From positions 22,465,755-22,529,754 of the forward strand of contig OZ020304.1 of assembly GCA_963971305.1 (NCBI GenBank): a stretch of 64,000 bases of DNA, in the 5' to 3' direction. The translations under genes were made by a program, and so were the position numbers. The notes under the pieces were generated by a model, which saw only the letters and a program-made list of their open reading frames with translations, made no database searches and had not been told where the DNA came from. Shown one piece after another: positions 40,701 to 51,874 of this stretch. Source of the DNA: Arcuatula senhousia (lineage: Eukaryota > Mollusca > Bivalvia > Mytilida > Mytilidae). The number at the start of each line of letters is the position of its first letter. The first letter of the stretch is position 1.

Positions 40701-41297
40701 CCCCTGGTTTAGAGTTAGAACTAAAGTTATATTTCCATTATTTGATCTGATTTTCTATGGCCAAGTATTTATAACTCAGAACGAAACATTCGCAACCACA
40801 CAAATAAACTTCCGCAGGCTCTGAAATATACATTCGCATGTAGAAAATCAGCACAGAAATATACATTTGCGGTGCAAATTTTAACACCTACTCTTATTTC
40901 ATCGATCTGTCTTGAACCTTTGAATAATTAAACTTTATTTACCATCAATAGGGTTCTATGTATACTTAAATACACGATGAACAGTTTTTGTTCACTTTAA
41001 TTTCATCTGCAAGTGTTTTATTTATGTAATTTTTCCCCAAAACCGTGTTTTATTTATAAATTGATGACTTTTTGTGATCAAAATAGTTTATGACATAAAA
41101 ATGCAAGTAAAACTTGAATAAACTGGATCGTTACTATCTAATGTTGAAATCACCGACAATGCAAGATATGTAATTATTCAATAATTAAGTAAAAGGGCAG
41201 AAAAAACAGACGACTTCATTTTGAGCACAGCAATAAACTACATCGGGGCACAGAAATCAACCGTTTTTCCCTTTCGCTCTTTCCATACAGTGAAATT

Positions 41298-43259
41298 CAA
41301 ATCAAACATTATATGATTTTTTGTTATCGTTGTTTTTTACTCAAATGGCAATTTACGATAAATAAAAAGTAAGTATTTTAATAACAGTTGAGTTTAAATT
41401 GCCATATTAGAAATCAATTTAACATTTCAAACATAGAGTTGCATACTGAAAGAATAAATAACGTAGATGCCCTTGTAGATTTCAGAATTGAAAAGTAATT
41501 ACTACAAAAAAGTTCAATTAAAAATTACCCTAAAATTGTTCAATTTCTGTTCATATTTAAACCCCTTTTTAAACCCTGCTGACAAAATGATTTATGATAT
41601 ATTGATACTTTTTAAATATATAAACGTATGTATTACGCCTTCAAGGATAAACTGTTTATACGAACCATATAAAATCATTTCATTGCGTTTTCTATTTAAA
41701 TAAATATATGTAAATTTCTAAAAATGTTGAAATATTCATATGAAAATAATTCAAAAAGTGATGAGTGATTGTCCATTTAATAAACGTATTCTCGTGACTA
41801 CCGTAAACTAGTATCAATTTTCACTTTACCTAACTAAATGGAACGATTTTACCATTGTTAATTTGAAATTCATGCATTTAAAATCAACTGTTCCATTTGC
41901 TCAAGTTACAGGGTGGAATTTACTACTCATTGTACATGTTTTTCAAAATTCTGGCATTTTAAAATTACAAAATGGTAAGTTATACTTAATACATACTTTC
42001 TTTCCAAAATTTCTAGCAATTGATGTTATCATGGCTTTTAAATAAGATTTTAATCAAAACCTTATATATCTTGATATCTTTTTCATTCGTCTCTATTTTT
42101 GTATATCTATAATGTATATTTGATCTATGTTTGAGAGAAACTTCAATTTGTGAACGCAGTATTGTAGCTTTACAACAAACTGTCACATAAAAGGTTGCTT
42201 TAAGTTTGCGAAAAAATTAGATTTATCACATTCAGAACTCACTAAACCAAAATAGCCTATTCCACTAAAGCCTAAATAAAAGAAGATGGGTGTCAATTAA
42301 GTCCCTTTTTACCGTATAGCTGTGGTTAATTCTTAAATATCTTAAGAATGGCAATGCAGGACCTATAAAAGACCAATTCAAAAGTTGTGCTGGTAACATT
42401 ATCTAGAACACACTTTTTAACATAGTATAGAACTAAGTGTAAGGAATTATATTTGAATTTATGACAGATTCACAGTAGCTCAACTGTAAATATGTAACAA
42501 AAAAGGAGCATAGAATTCAAAAACTCCTACCAAAAATATACATTTTTGATCAACCCGGATTAAGAGCTACAAATGATATAATGTAACCTTAATCTATCAA
42601 TCAATTCGATACACATAGATTGGAGTTTAGTAAATTTTAAAGAAACGAAATCAATCACACATTAATGTGCATGCAATTCTAAGTCAGAACTCATTTATAT
42701 AAAAATCTTTTATATATTAGTATAACATATGTCAACAGACACAAAAACTGACATATTTATATGATATCATAATCATTTTATTTCTTCAATTATTCCTTAC
42801 AAAATGTCACTCAAACTAGACCTGTTGTTTCCCTAGCAATAAGGAAAACTCTTTAAGCTGTATGACAATTTAAACAATATTTGAAAACACCACTTGAAAC
42901 TTAAGTTTTTTGTAACTTAAAAAATTATAGTATACTTATCATTAAATACTCCATAAGCAAAGTTAAAACTTTTCAAACTTTTCTCATATACAGTGAGAGT
43001 TTAATACTTCAATGTTTGACACCACTTGACATATTTATTGAGGTGTGATGTATTTAAACATATTTTTGCTTCAAAATCTATGTATACGGTACTTTGTGCA
43101 ACTTATACAAATCGGTCCTATAGTAAAAAGTAAGCTTGGAAAACTAAAAAATAAATTCTACATTTTTCACAGTCACATCGCTAAAGATCTCCCCTCTTAC
43201 TTGATTCGATTTTCAATATTTGTATCCCCTTTGCCGGATAGCTGAATTGATCGTTGGCA
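41298..43259. other. AT-rich stretch without a recognised gene
   Basis: Nothing recognised. The missing first exon of the calmodulin-like gene should lie here or further upstream; a one-codon or few-codon ATG exon would be invisible by eye. Confidence 0.45.
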
Positions 43260-43445
43260 GTTGGTACAAGCAAGAAATGCTTATCATTCCGGAGCTCCTT
43301 GAGTTTGCTAATTGCTGTTTGTTTTTTAAAGTTATCTATTTATTCGTGTTGTTTTTTGAATTGCTTACCTTTTCCGGACTTCTGTCATTCGAGTATTGAC
43401 ATTGGTATTTGTTTGTTTTTCTCTCTCGAACATCCAACGTAAAAT
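43260..43445 (+). mobile_element. 3'-tail fragment of the 50.5-kb RT element family, sense orientation
   Basis: GCAAGAAATGCTTATCATTC, CCGGAGCTCCTTGAGTTTGC and TTCCGGACTTCTGTCATTCG parallel the inverse of 50600-50760 (GCAGGAACTGCTTACTCTTC, CCGGAGCACCTGAGTTCAC). Confidence 0.6.
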
Positions 43446-43686
43446 CATTTAAAATCGGTCAAAGCAGATCTATTTTCAGTGGAGTACCGATTTTCGTAGT
43501 TTTCGTGGGTCAAGCAAATCACGAAATTAAATTCCCCACGAATAAAAAAAAAACCCAGAGTTTTTAAAAAGATTTTGTTAAAACCACGAATTCACTGATG
43601 AATCCACGAATTCCAATCCACGAACATTGATTCCCACGAATTAAAATACTTTCACAGTAATCTGTTTATTATTATTCTGATTTCAG

Positions 43687-43723
43687 ACTGAGCATCAGCC
43701 GTTAACAGACGAAGAAGTCAGAG
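43687..43723 (+). CDS. Calmodulin-like gene, first visible exon
   Basis: Acceptor TTTCAG, donor GTATTT; 37 nt, phase 0 in and 1 out. Encodes [12 protein letters not shown]. Confidence 0.75.
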
Positions 43724-46619
43724 GTATTTTATAAATATGTGGTTTTATGTTTCAAAAATATTATCTCCAAATACCGACTCAAACCCAAGCCGAGGCGATC
43801 TCACCTACATTTGCATTAAAGACGTTGAAGAATAAGCAATTTCAGATTTGTATTGCAGGAAATGGGCTTAAAATTAAAAAAAGCGCTTGAAATGCAAGTT
43901 TTTATAAAGCATACATGGCTATTGAACTTAAGCAAGAACATGTACATGAGTAGAACTTTCAATGCACAGGGGCCCGTGCACTTCTAAGAGAAATGTGTAT
44001 GGCACATTGACTAACAAATATTGAAAGATGGGGTCCCTGTGAGATAGTAAACAACTAAATACTAATAGTTAGTGGTATGTTTTCAGAATTCCATCGAATT
44101 TATAGTGAGTTTGATTATGACCAAAACGGAACAATAACCACAGCTCATTTGGGCACAGTGATGAGGGCCCTTGGTCTTAACCCCTCAGAACATGAACTTC
44201 AAGATATCATTGACGAAATTGATTCAGAAGGTAAAGTTTAGTATAAAAAGCAAGATATTATGTATTAATAGGAAAATGGTATTGAGAAACATATTCATTT
44301 AATGCCCCACCTACACGGGCATCCAGTGTTCGTGTCTGTTTTTCCTTTTGTCCGTCTGTTCTAAATCAGGTTTACCTTCAGGTTTAAGTGCACGGTGGCC
44401 GGGTATCATGTCTTTCAGGTTTAAGTGCAAGGTGGCCGGGTATCATGTTTTTGTTTTTCTTTCCGATCTGAGTTATAAAACCAGTGTTTATTGACGTCTT
44501 TAACAATTGATGTTGATTATTCATGAATGTATTGAAAATTAGTTTACAACTTCTGTAGCTGCTTCTTGTAAGATTTACCCAACAGTTGTAATGCCAACGG
44601 AGCAAACAGGAGTCATTGGATGGGATACCCTCAATTCTGTATTCTTCATTTTTTTTCCCTTAATAATCTATTCTTTTAATCATTTTGCAACTCTTCTCGT
44701 TATTTTTATATATTAAGGGTCATTATTTTCTTTTAGGGGTGACATCCGTCTTTATCTGTTTCATTATTTTTTGTCATAATTCTTTATTCTGTAAACCCTA
44801 TTTATAACCAAACTATGTGCCAAATACAGATCTTAGACTAGACTCGACTATAACTTGGAGTAAATTACATATTTCTTGGTATAAGTATTTATCAATTACC
44901 AAAAATCAAGCCCTGTTTCCTCAAGCGGTTGCCTTACTATGCACACGTGCACCATGCATTTACAAGTACTTTTATAATTTAAAATTAATAACTTGTTTTT
45001 TTTCTTTAAGGCAATGGTGTGATCGAGTTCCCTGAATTTCTCACAGTGATGTCCAGAAAAATAAATGAAATAGACAATGAGGATGAAATTAGAGAGGCCA
45101 TTAATGTGATATATAAAGACAGAGAGGCTGTTAGCTCTACAGAAATATGGTATCTTTTAAGGAAATTTGGAGATAAACTTTCTGATGAAGAAGTGCAAAT
45201 TATGTTAAACCAGTGTAAAAACGAGACAGACGGGAAAATAAAATATGATGGTACGTAAAGTTTTTGGTGTTTAAAAATTGTGTTTGAAAATCTCCATTTT
45301 TATTGACAGGTGTTTTGTCTCATATTCACCTGACACACACTATACTCCAACTCACTTGGTGTAGGCTATTCAAATGGATAAAATAAAAAGCAATGTAAGC
45401 CTTTATAAAAAAATCTTTGGGATAGCCACTGATGACGCCGGTCCCATGGTATAAATACCAGAACACGGCAGAAACACCGATCAATATAGTTATATAGATT
45501 TTGAGTGGGTTCGGATGATTTATCTATAAATGAAAAATCCCATCATAAGGCAGCTATGGCGTTCCATACAAAGAAAGTAACAATATTAGTGGTTATGTCG
45601 GCTTTTGGCTTTTAACATGAAGTTGTAGTATACAATACACATTTTAACGTGTTTTTATGTGGTGCTTCATGGCTGTAACTCTTTGCACTTCAGATTTATA
45701 ATAAACTCGCTGCCATTCTAGTCAAAACAATCATTGCAATTAATGTAGTGAAATGAACATGCATAAACTGTAGCAAAAATTATAATGAAAACAAAATATC
45801 ATAATACTAAGATAAAAACATGATTGCTACACGTAGCAAATGTCCCCCGCCGCCGCATTAAAGTTGAAAATCAACTTTATTTAAAAAATTTAAATGCCTT
45901 TGCGATATGATTACCTTCATTTCATGACAAACAATCCTACAAAAATTCATTAAAATCTGGGCTCACAAAGTGTTCCTATAACCTTAGATGAACAAAGTCG
46001 ATAAAGTCCCATAACTCATATTAAAATTTGTCAAATCAAATGGCGGTGTGAAATGATCAACTACAGATCATGACAAACAATCCTACAAAATTTCATCAAA
46101 ATCCATTGAGCGGTCTCAGGGGAGTTGCGTTCACAAAGTGTTCCTATGACCTAAAATGAACAAAGTAGATAAAGTCCCATAACTCCTATAAAATTTGTCG
46201 AATCAAAATGGTGGTACGATATGATCAACTACATATCATGACAAACAATCCTACAAAGTTTCATCAAAATCCGTTTATCGGTCTCAGAGGAGTTTACTAG
46301 GTCCCTCCATCGCGTTGCGACAGGGGACAAAAATCAACAGGGAATTTCATCATAAAACCTGAAAAAAAGATTGTAACAATGTTCCAAGAAAATTATTTTA
46401 TACTGTATCTTATATATGTTTTTTTTCTGTCAAAAGACTCATCCGATATGCTCAAGTCAAAAGTTGTAGAATTTGAATTGTACATTATAAAATTAAAAGC
46501 AAATCTCAACCATTCATGCTTTGTGAAATATAAACCACAACATTTTCTTATCTTTCACTTTTGTTATTTTTTCAGAGTTTCTCAAGATTATGGGTATAAA
46601 GCCAAAGGTGACAGACTGA
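43687..46619 (+). CDS. Divergent calmodulin-like EF-hand protein, 4 exons seen, 5' end not found
   Basis: Exons 43687-43723, 44087-44230, 45011-45250 and 46576-46619 join in phase into 154 residues plus TGA, calmodulin length. It begins [14 protein letters not shown], like the calmodulin start QLTEEQIAEF. EF-hand 1 loop [12 protein letters not shown] (last position His instead of Glu). EF-hand 2 loop [12 protein letters not shown] is canonical. Third site [12 protein letters not shown] has lost the Gly and most acidic ligands. Fourth site [12 protein letters not shown] has Lys at position 1. It probably binds calcium mainly through the N-lobe. The start codon is likely on a tiny upstream exon, as in calmodulin genes. 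Not calmodulin itself; closest to calmodulin-like or troponin-C-like proteins. Confidence 0.85.
44087..44230 (+). CDS. Calmodulin-like gene exon with EF-hand 1
   Basis: Acceptor TTTTCAG, donor GTAAAG; 144 nt, phase 1 at both ends. Encodes [19 protein letters not shown] and [19 protein letters not shown]; the last codon opens EF-hand 2. Confidence 0.9.
44303..44460 (+). repeat. Small repeat with a ~37-bp tandem duplication (intron of calmodulin-like gene)
   Basis: ATGCCCCACCTACACGGGCA head, then TTTGTCCGTCTG, then two copies of CAGGTTTAAGTGC with GGTGGCCGGGTATCATG, 37 bp apart. Confidence 0.55.
45011..45250 (+). CDS. Calmodulin-like gene exon with EF-hand 2 and degenerate EF-hand 3
   Basis: Acceptor CTTTAAG, donor GTACGT; 240 nt, phase 1 at both ends. 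Encodes [17 protein letters not shown], the linker [14 protein letters not shown] and [17 protein letters not shown]. Confidence 0.9.
45838..46335 (+). repeat. Repeat with ~180-bp monomers, GTCCCC...GGGGAC ends
   Basis: Starts AAATGTCCCCCGCCGCCG and ends GTTGCGACAGGGGACAAAAA. Inside are about two and a half units with CATGACAAACAATCCTACAA, TCATCAAAATCC and AAAGTCCCATAACTC. Lies in the last intron of the calmodulin-like gene. Confidence 0.7.
46576..46619 (+). CDS. Calmodulin-like gene terminal exon
   Basis: Acceptor TTTTTCAG; 44 nt to TGA. Encodes [14 protein letters not shown], completing the fourth EF-hand (YDEFLKIM). An AATAAA at 46921 could serve as poly(A) signal. Confidence 0.85.
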
Positions 46620-47117
46620 ACTTTGACCCAACTATTCCTGTTCATTGTGCATTAATTGATTTCTCGGATTTACTTATTCAAATCAATTCTTATCCTTGAT
46701 TTTGTTTTTACAATATGTTTTACATTACATGTACGTTCATTTTTCAGGCACCAACCACTTTCATGAACAGGGAAAAGAGATTTTATAAAAAAAAGTTTGG
46801 CTGAAAAAAAAAATTGCTCAGCACATTGTAAGGGAAAAAAATTATTCACAGCGCTTTGTTTTTGTCCAAAAACAAATTCTAGCTCAGGATTAAATCCAAA
46901 CCCATGCACATCTCCCCGGAAATAAAGTGGTTGGTGTTTTATGATATGTTTATCCATTTAAAACTTTTAAAATGAAAGATTGTGATAAATATAGTTTAAA
47001 TTGTTTTGAACATATTTTACTGATATTGAATGTTGTACATAATATCGATTTCAACAAATTAAAGTATTTTTTTTTTTACATTTTAATTTGATACCGAGTG
47101 CTGCTTTCGATGCCTGC
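46620..47117. other. Downstream of the calmodulin-like gene
   Basis: Likely 3' UTR then intergenic. Contains a loose inverted pair, GGCACCAACCACTTT at 46748 and AAAGTGGTTGGTGTTTT at 46924, possibly a small decayed foldback. No gene seen. Confidence 0.4.
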
Positions 47118-47376
47118 TCACAGGCCCCTTTTACGAATATTTTTGTGTGGCGTGATTTTAGGATCTGGATTTAAATGAGAATTTTTATCCTTTACCAGAA
47201 AGGGATTGTAAAAGACATTTCTAATTCTATAGCTTTCTGTATCAGCTGTTTCCTGTACGATTTCAGCTATACGTGGGAGATGAATAGAAATGAACTGATG
47301 ACGATGAAGTGGAAGAAATAGGGACACAAGACCAATCGAGGAGTAGAGTGTTGACTGCCACTGAAAACAAGAGGCT
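47118..47376 (-). CDS. Possible terminal exon of an unidentified gene
   Basis: After an acceptor-like TTGTTTTCAG, the - strand reads SIGLVSLFLPLHRHQFISIH, then LPRIAEIVQETADTES and FYNPFLVKDKNSHLNPDPK, ending KNIRKRGL and TGA. It is free of the low-complexity bias of its surroundings and looks protein-coding, but I do not recognise a family. The acceptor sits exactly where the 47.4-kb repeat begins. No upstream exon was found at higher coordinates. Convergent with the calmodulin-like gene. Confidence 0.35.
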
Positions 47377-50025
47377 CTCAAGAGCCTGAATCGCTCACCT
47401 GAACTACACAAATACATATATTTGTAGATATTATTGAGCTTAACCATATGCGATTTAAAGTTCTGAAATATTTTGGTTAGTTTTCAAGATATTGGGCTTT
47501 ATAAGTGCAAATTTGGAAAAAAAATAGGAAATCCCACACCAGCAGTCAGAACTTTTCCGAAATTTCAGATTATGGCGGCCATATTGTTTTACGAATCAAA
47601 AATCCGAACGCTAGAACTGTATCATTTATGCTATTAAACAACTGTGCCAAGTTTGGTTGAAGTTGGATATATGGTGTCAGACAAGTTAATCTTTGAAATT
47701 CAGGGGAAAAGTAATGAAAAATGGTAAATTTTGACGCTTTAAGGGCCATAACTCCCTAAAGAAATGGTTTTACAGCTTTGACCTAGTTACATGAAAGGTA
47801 GATCTTGATGTGCTTAATCATATGCAACTTAATTTTTTGAAATACCTTGTATAGTTTTTAAGATAAAGCGCTAAATAAGTGAAAAATTTTGAAAAAATCC
47901 AGAAAAAGGGCAATAACTCCTATGTCGATTGTTGGATCTTCTTGAAAATTTCAGAGCAGGTAGATCTTGAGATGTTGATCACTTTTGTCTCCCATCAGAA
48001 TTTTGATATCTGTTACTATTTTTGAGTAATTAGCAAAAAACTGGAATTTACCGCTATGTTCTATTTTTAGCCATGGCGGCCATATTGTTTTACGAATCAA
48101 AAATCCGAACGATAGAACTGTATCATTTATGCTATTAAACAACTGTGCCAAGTTTGGTTGAAGTTGGATATATGGTGTCAGACAAGTTAATCTTTGAAAT
48201 TCAGGGGAAAAGTAATGAAAAATGGTAAATTTTGACGCTTTAAGGGCCATAACTCCTTAAAGAAATGGTTTTACAGCTTTGACCTAGTTACATGAAATGT
48301 AGATCTTGATGTGCTTAATCATATGCAACTTAATTTTTTGAAATACCTTGTATAGTTTTTAAGATAAAGCGCTAATTAAGTGAAAAATTTTGAAAAAAAT
48401 CCAGAAAAAGGGCAATAACTCCTATGTCGATTGTTGGATCTTCTTGAAAATTTCAGAGCAAGTAGATCTTGAGATGCTGATCACTTTTGTTTCCATCAGA
48501 ATATTGATATCTGTTACTATTTTTGAGTAATTAGCAAAAAAATGGAATTTACCGCTATGTTCTATTTTTGGAGCAGGGCTATAAGAAAATACGTCTCATA
48601 CGATCACTAAAAAAATTCTTTCTTCGTTATCAGCCACTAGTAGAAAAGTTCAAAATTGAGTTAAAAGATATGATAGTTAATTGTTTTAATTAGTGTTTGA
48701 CTGGTCTGCTGTACTGAGATGATCACCTCAATATCCCTATTGTGTCTCACAACTATGTTGTGTTCTATTGTCATTACCGGATCCTAAGATCGCAATGGAA
48801 GAGGGAGGTTTGGCGCCATAAAACCTGGTTTAACCCACCACTTCTTTGCAAGTGCCTGTACCAAGTCAAGACCATTGCGATCTTTAATTCTTCTGGTTTT
48901 GTGTTTCTCTCAAATAAAAATTACAACAAAGTTCCAGACAAAAGCTGCTGTATTTTGTTCATGATAATTTTCATATCTTACATGGCCTATTGTTCCTAAT
49001 TCCAAGAAAATTTTCAGTGTCACACTATTTTTCGTAACTATATATAATGGGTTAAGCAAATTTTACAGTGTCACACTATTCTATGTAACTATATATATAA
49101 TGGACTTGAAGATCGCAATGGAAGAGGGAGGTTTGGCGCCATAAAACCTGGTTTAACCCACCATTTCGTTTGAAATGCCTATACCAAGTCAGGACCATTG
49201 CGATCCACCAATTCTCCGGTATAACTGAATCGTTTTTTGTCATTTTCTCTGGACTATGAGATTGATCATTCAAGTTCGATAGTTTTGTTATTACCTTTAT
49301 TTAGCCATGGCGGTCATATTGTTTTACGAATCAAAAATCCGAACGATAGAACTGTATCATTTATGCTATTAAACAACTGTGCCAAGTTTGGTTGAAGTTG
49401 GATGTATGGTGTCAGACAAGTTAATCTTTGAAATTCAGGGGGAAAGTAATGAAAAATGGTAAATTTTGACGCTTTAAGGGCCATAACTCCTAAAGGAAAG
49501 GGTTTTACAGCTTTTACCTAGTTACATGAAATGTAGATCTTGATGTGCTTAATCATATGCAATTTGAAGTTTAAAATATCTTGTATTGTTTTCAAGATAT
49601 AGGGCTAAATAAGTGCAAAATTTTGAAAAAATCCAGAAAATGGGCAATAACTCCTACATCAGTTGTTGGATCTTCTTGAAAATTTATGGGCAGGTAGATC
49701 TTGAGGTGCTGAACACTCTTACCCTACCAGAATTTTGATATCTGTAACCGTTTTGGAGTTATTTGCAAAAGACTGCAATTTGCCCCTATGTTCTATTTTT
49801 AGCCATGGCGGCCATGTTTTTTTACGAATCAAAAATCCGAACGATAGTTTTGTACACATAATGCTACTAAACAACTGTACCAAGTTTGGTTGCAATTAGA
49901 CTTATGGTGTGGGACAAGTTAACGTTTGAAAAAATTGTTAACAGACGACGACGACGACAGACAACGACGACGACGACGACGGACGCCAAGTGATGGTATA
50001 AGCTTCGGTCCAGGTGAGCTAAAAA
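47367..50025 (-). repeat. Large hairpin-headed repeat with ~500-bp monomers, interrupted
   Basis: Same family ends as 18960-19996, reversed: AAGAGGCTCTCAAGAGCCTG at the low end, and GACGACGACGACGACGGACG, CCAAGTGATGG, CTTCGGTCCAGGTGAGCT at the high end. Units start CATGGCGGCCATATTGTTTT at about 47572, 48072, 49306 and 49803. The first two are nearly identical. A ~735-bp block (48567-49302) interrupts a unit border. Confidence 0.85.
48567..49302. mobile_element. Insertion inside the 47.4-50.0 kb array
   Basis: Not part of the monomers. Contains two direct ~113-bp copies (48787-48900, 49110-49222), each beginning GATCGCAATGGAAGAGGGAG and ending CCATTGCGATC, so each is a foldback. Also a 57-bp tandem pair with CAGTGTCACACTATT. 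No transposase. Confidence 0.55.
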
Positions 50026-50556
50026 GGAGTGATGGGTAGGGACGGGCAATTCAGCCTCCTGCACGGGGATCCTACGGGTTATACTCTTAATGAAACCTGC
50101 AGCAGGGTTCTTTAACGTGCGAGAAACGCAACATTTTTCAAAACACGGTGCAAAACTGAGGTTTGCGGTCAGGTCTTCCGCATTATAGCCTGAAGACCCT
50201 GCATTCATTATAACAGGGCTGTCCCATTCAACAACCTAGGACACACATCCCATTCGATTTGTGGGCAGAGCGGCCTGGTCCGATGTCAGGTTTCTGAGTG
50301 CTCTTTATCGGACTTTCACCGACAAGCGAAGCGCTGCTGTTGGCCTGACCGTCCTCTTGAAATGAATTTTAGGCTAAATATATGTATAAATGAAGTGATT
50401 GAATCTTGACGAGGCAGTAGACCCGTCTTTAGTAAGGCAATATACTAGTTTCCTCTTTTTAGCAAGTTTTTGGGATAGATCCGCTAGATATTTTGTTATC
50501 CTTTGTTGTATTTCACATCAGTTGTTTGTTTATCATGTGCTGACACCTACTTACTA
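50026..50556. other. GC-richer unassigned repeat-like stretch
   Basis: Contains GGGTTCTTTAACGTGCGAGA and AGAGCGGCCTGGTCCGATGT, which look like conserved interspersed-repeat words rather than host coding sequence. No reading frame makes sense as protein. Confidence 0.35.
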
Positions 50557-50839
50557 AAAGAAGCAGAGGTACCAATGGGGTATCCGAATGTCAAAAGTCC
50601 GAAAGGGCAGAGACTAAACCAGTAAACACAAACAAGAACGGGACAAAAACAGACAACACGTAAAACATGGAAACACAAAACAACTGAATATCAATCAACA
50701 ACGCGAACTCCAGTCGAAACAAGAGTGAACTCAGGTGCTCCGGAAGAGTAAGCAGTTCCTGCTTGCTATAGCACACCCGTCGCGTTGCCAATAGTCCATT
50801 CAGCATGTCAAATCCAGTAAAGGAAGACAAAACAACATC

Positions 50840-51874
50840 CTATGACAAACCAACATCTGCACTCATCTTAGAGATCGAAATCCCATATTTGTCTATAAGT
50901 GCGTGATGTCTTCCGTAAAATTTCTTGAGTGAAGACAGCAACCGAGGAGCAACATAACCCTGTGTGAGCAATTTTTGCGTCAGACGTGTCGCTCTGCTAA
51001 GGAAATCGATGTAAGTCCCGCACGCTCTGGAGTAACGAATCAATTGAGATACGTAAACTCCATAAGCTGGAGCTGACGGAATATTGCTACACAAGAAGGG
51101 GAAGTTGACGATTGGAAAGTTGAAGTTATCACGTTTGTCATAGAGCCTTGTTGAAAGTCTTCCTTGAGAGTCAATTTCGAGATGTAGATCTAAATATGAA
51201 GCAGACTTCCTAGAATCCGTTGTGTCCTTTATCTCAAGCTCCTGTGGATATATGAGATGGAGAAAGTCACCAAATCGAGAATTGTTTAGTGAAAGGACAT
51301 CATCAATATAACGGAACGTGAGGTTGAAAGAGAGAGCTAGTCTACGGTCTTTTTTGTCTAGAAGAGATTGCAAGAAGTCTGCTTCATATGAATGAAGAAA
51401 CAAATCAGCAAGCAAAGGTGCACAATTAGTGCCCATTGGAATCCCTATTGTTTGCTGAAAAACACGTCCACCAAACTGAACAAATATGTTGTCAATAAGA
51501 AAGTTGAGCATGTCGATTATTTGGTCTTCTGTAAATTTGTTCTTTTTCTTGGACTCATTGATGACAAAGTAAGTCTTGGTATAATCGACTACAAGAAATT
51601 TGTACCTGCGTTTTCCATTCTTTTTGAAAAAGCTGCGTTTAATCAGCTGTGCCAATCGCGATTTCAGTTGTTCATGTGGAATAGAAGTGTAAAGTGTGGA
51701 GAAATCGAATGTTTTGATGCTGTTACAAGATGAAACTGATTTAGAGTTAAGAATCTCCATCAGTTCTTTCGAATTCTTCAGGATCCACATTTGATTGACA
51801 CCATTTCTAGAATAACAACAATCGTAATATTTCTGGAGGCCGGATTTTACTGCCGTAAGTATTGAAGTCAACAA
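50840..51874 (-). pseudogene. Reverse transcriptase core (344 codons)
   Basis: Contains FDFSTLYTSIPH (first catalytic Asp region), QTIGIPMGTNCAPLLADLF, FRYIDDVLSLNN (catalytic YIDD), SASYLDLHLEID, then LYDKRDNFNFPIVNFPF and YVSQLIRYSRAC. The frame is open upstream of 51874 to about 52005, reading SLYWIPKLHKNPYKQRF, which belongs to the same protein. The final ~50 residues show no endonuclease. The catalytic residues are intact. Confidence 0.75.

Larger units (their letters stand above)
38274..41292. mobile_element. 3.0-kb DNA transposon, ~66-bp TIRs, 5-bp target duplication
   Basis: Ends CACTGTATGGAAAGAGCGAA and its exact inverse. The match runs about 66 bases with roughly three mismatches. 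AAATT flanks both sides (38269-38273, 41293-41297). Sub-terminal words such as TTGTAGTTTATTTCTGTGC recur near both ends. Inside are a frameshifted coding exon remnant (39141-39335) and a second, nested element (39890-40700). CACTR ends suggest the CMC group; CAC ends with a 5-bp duplication also fit Transib/RAG-like elements. The class is not settled. Confidence 0.82.

Noticed and set aside
49867..50208. 113-codon frame on the - strand near 50 kb
   Set aside because: Composed of the GAC microsatellite and repeat sequence, with no protein-like pattern.
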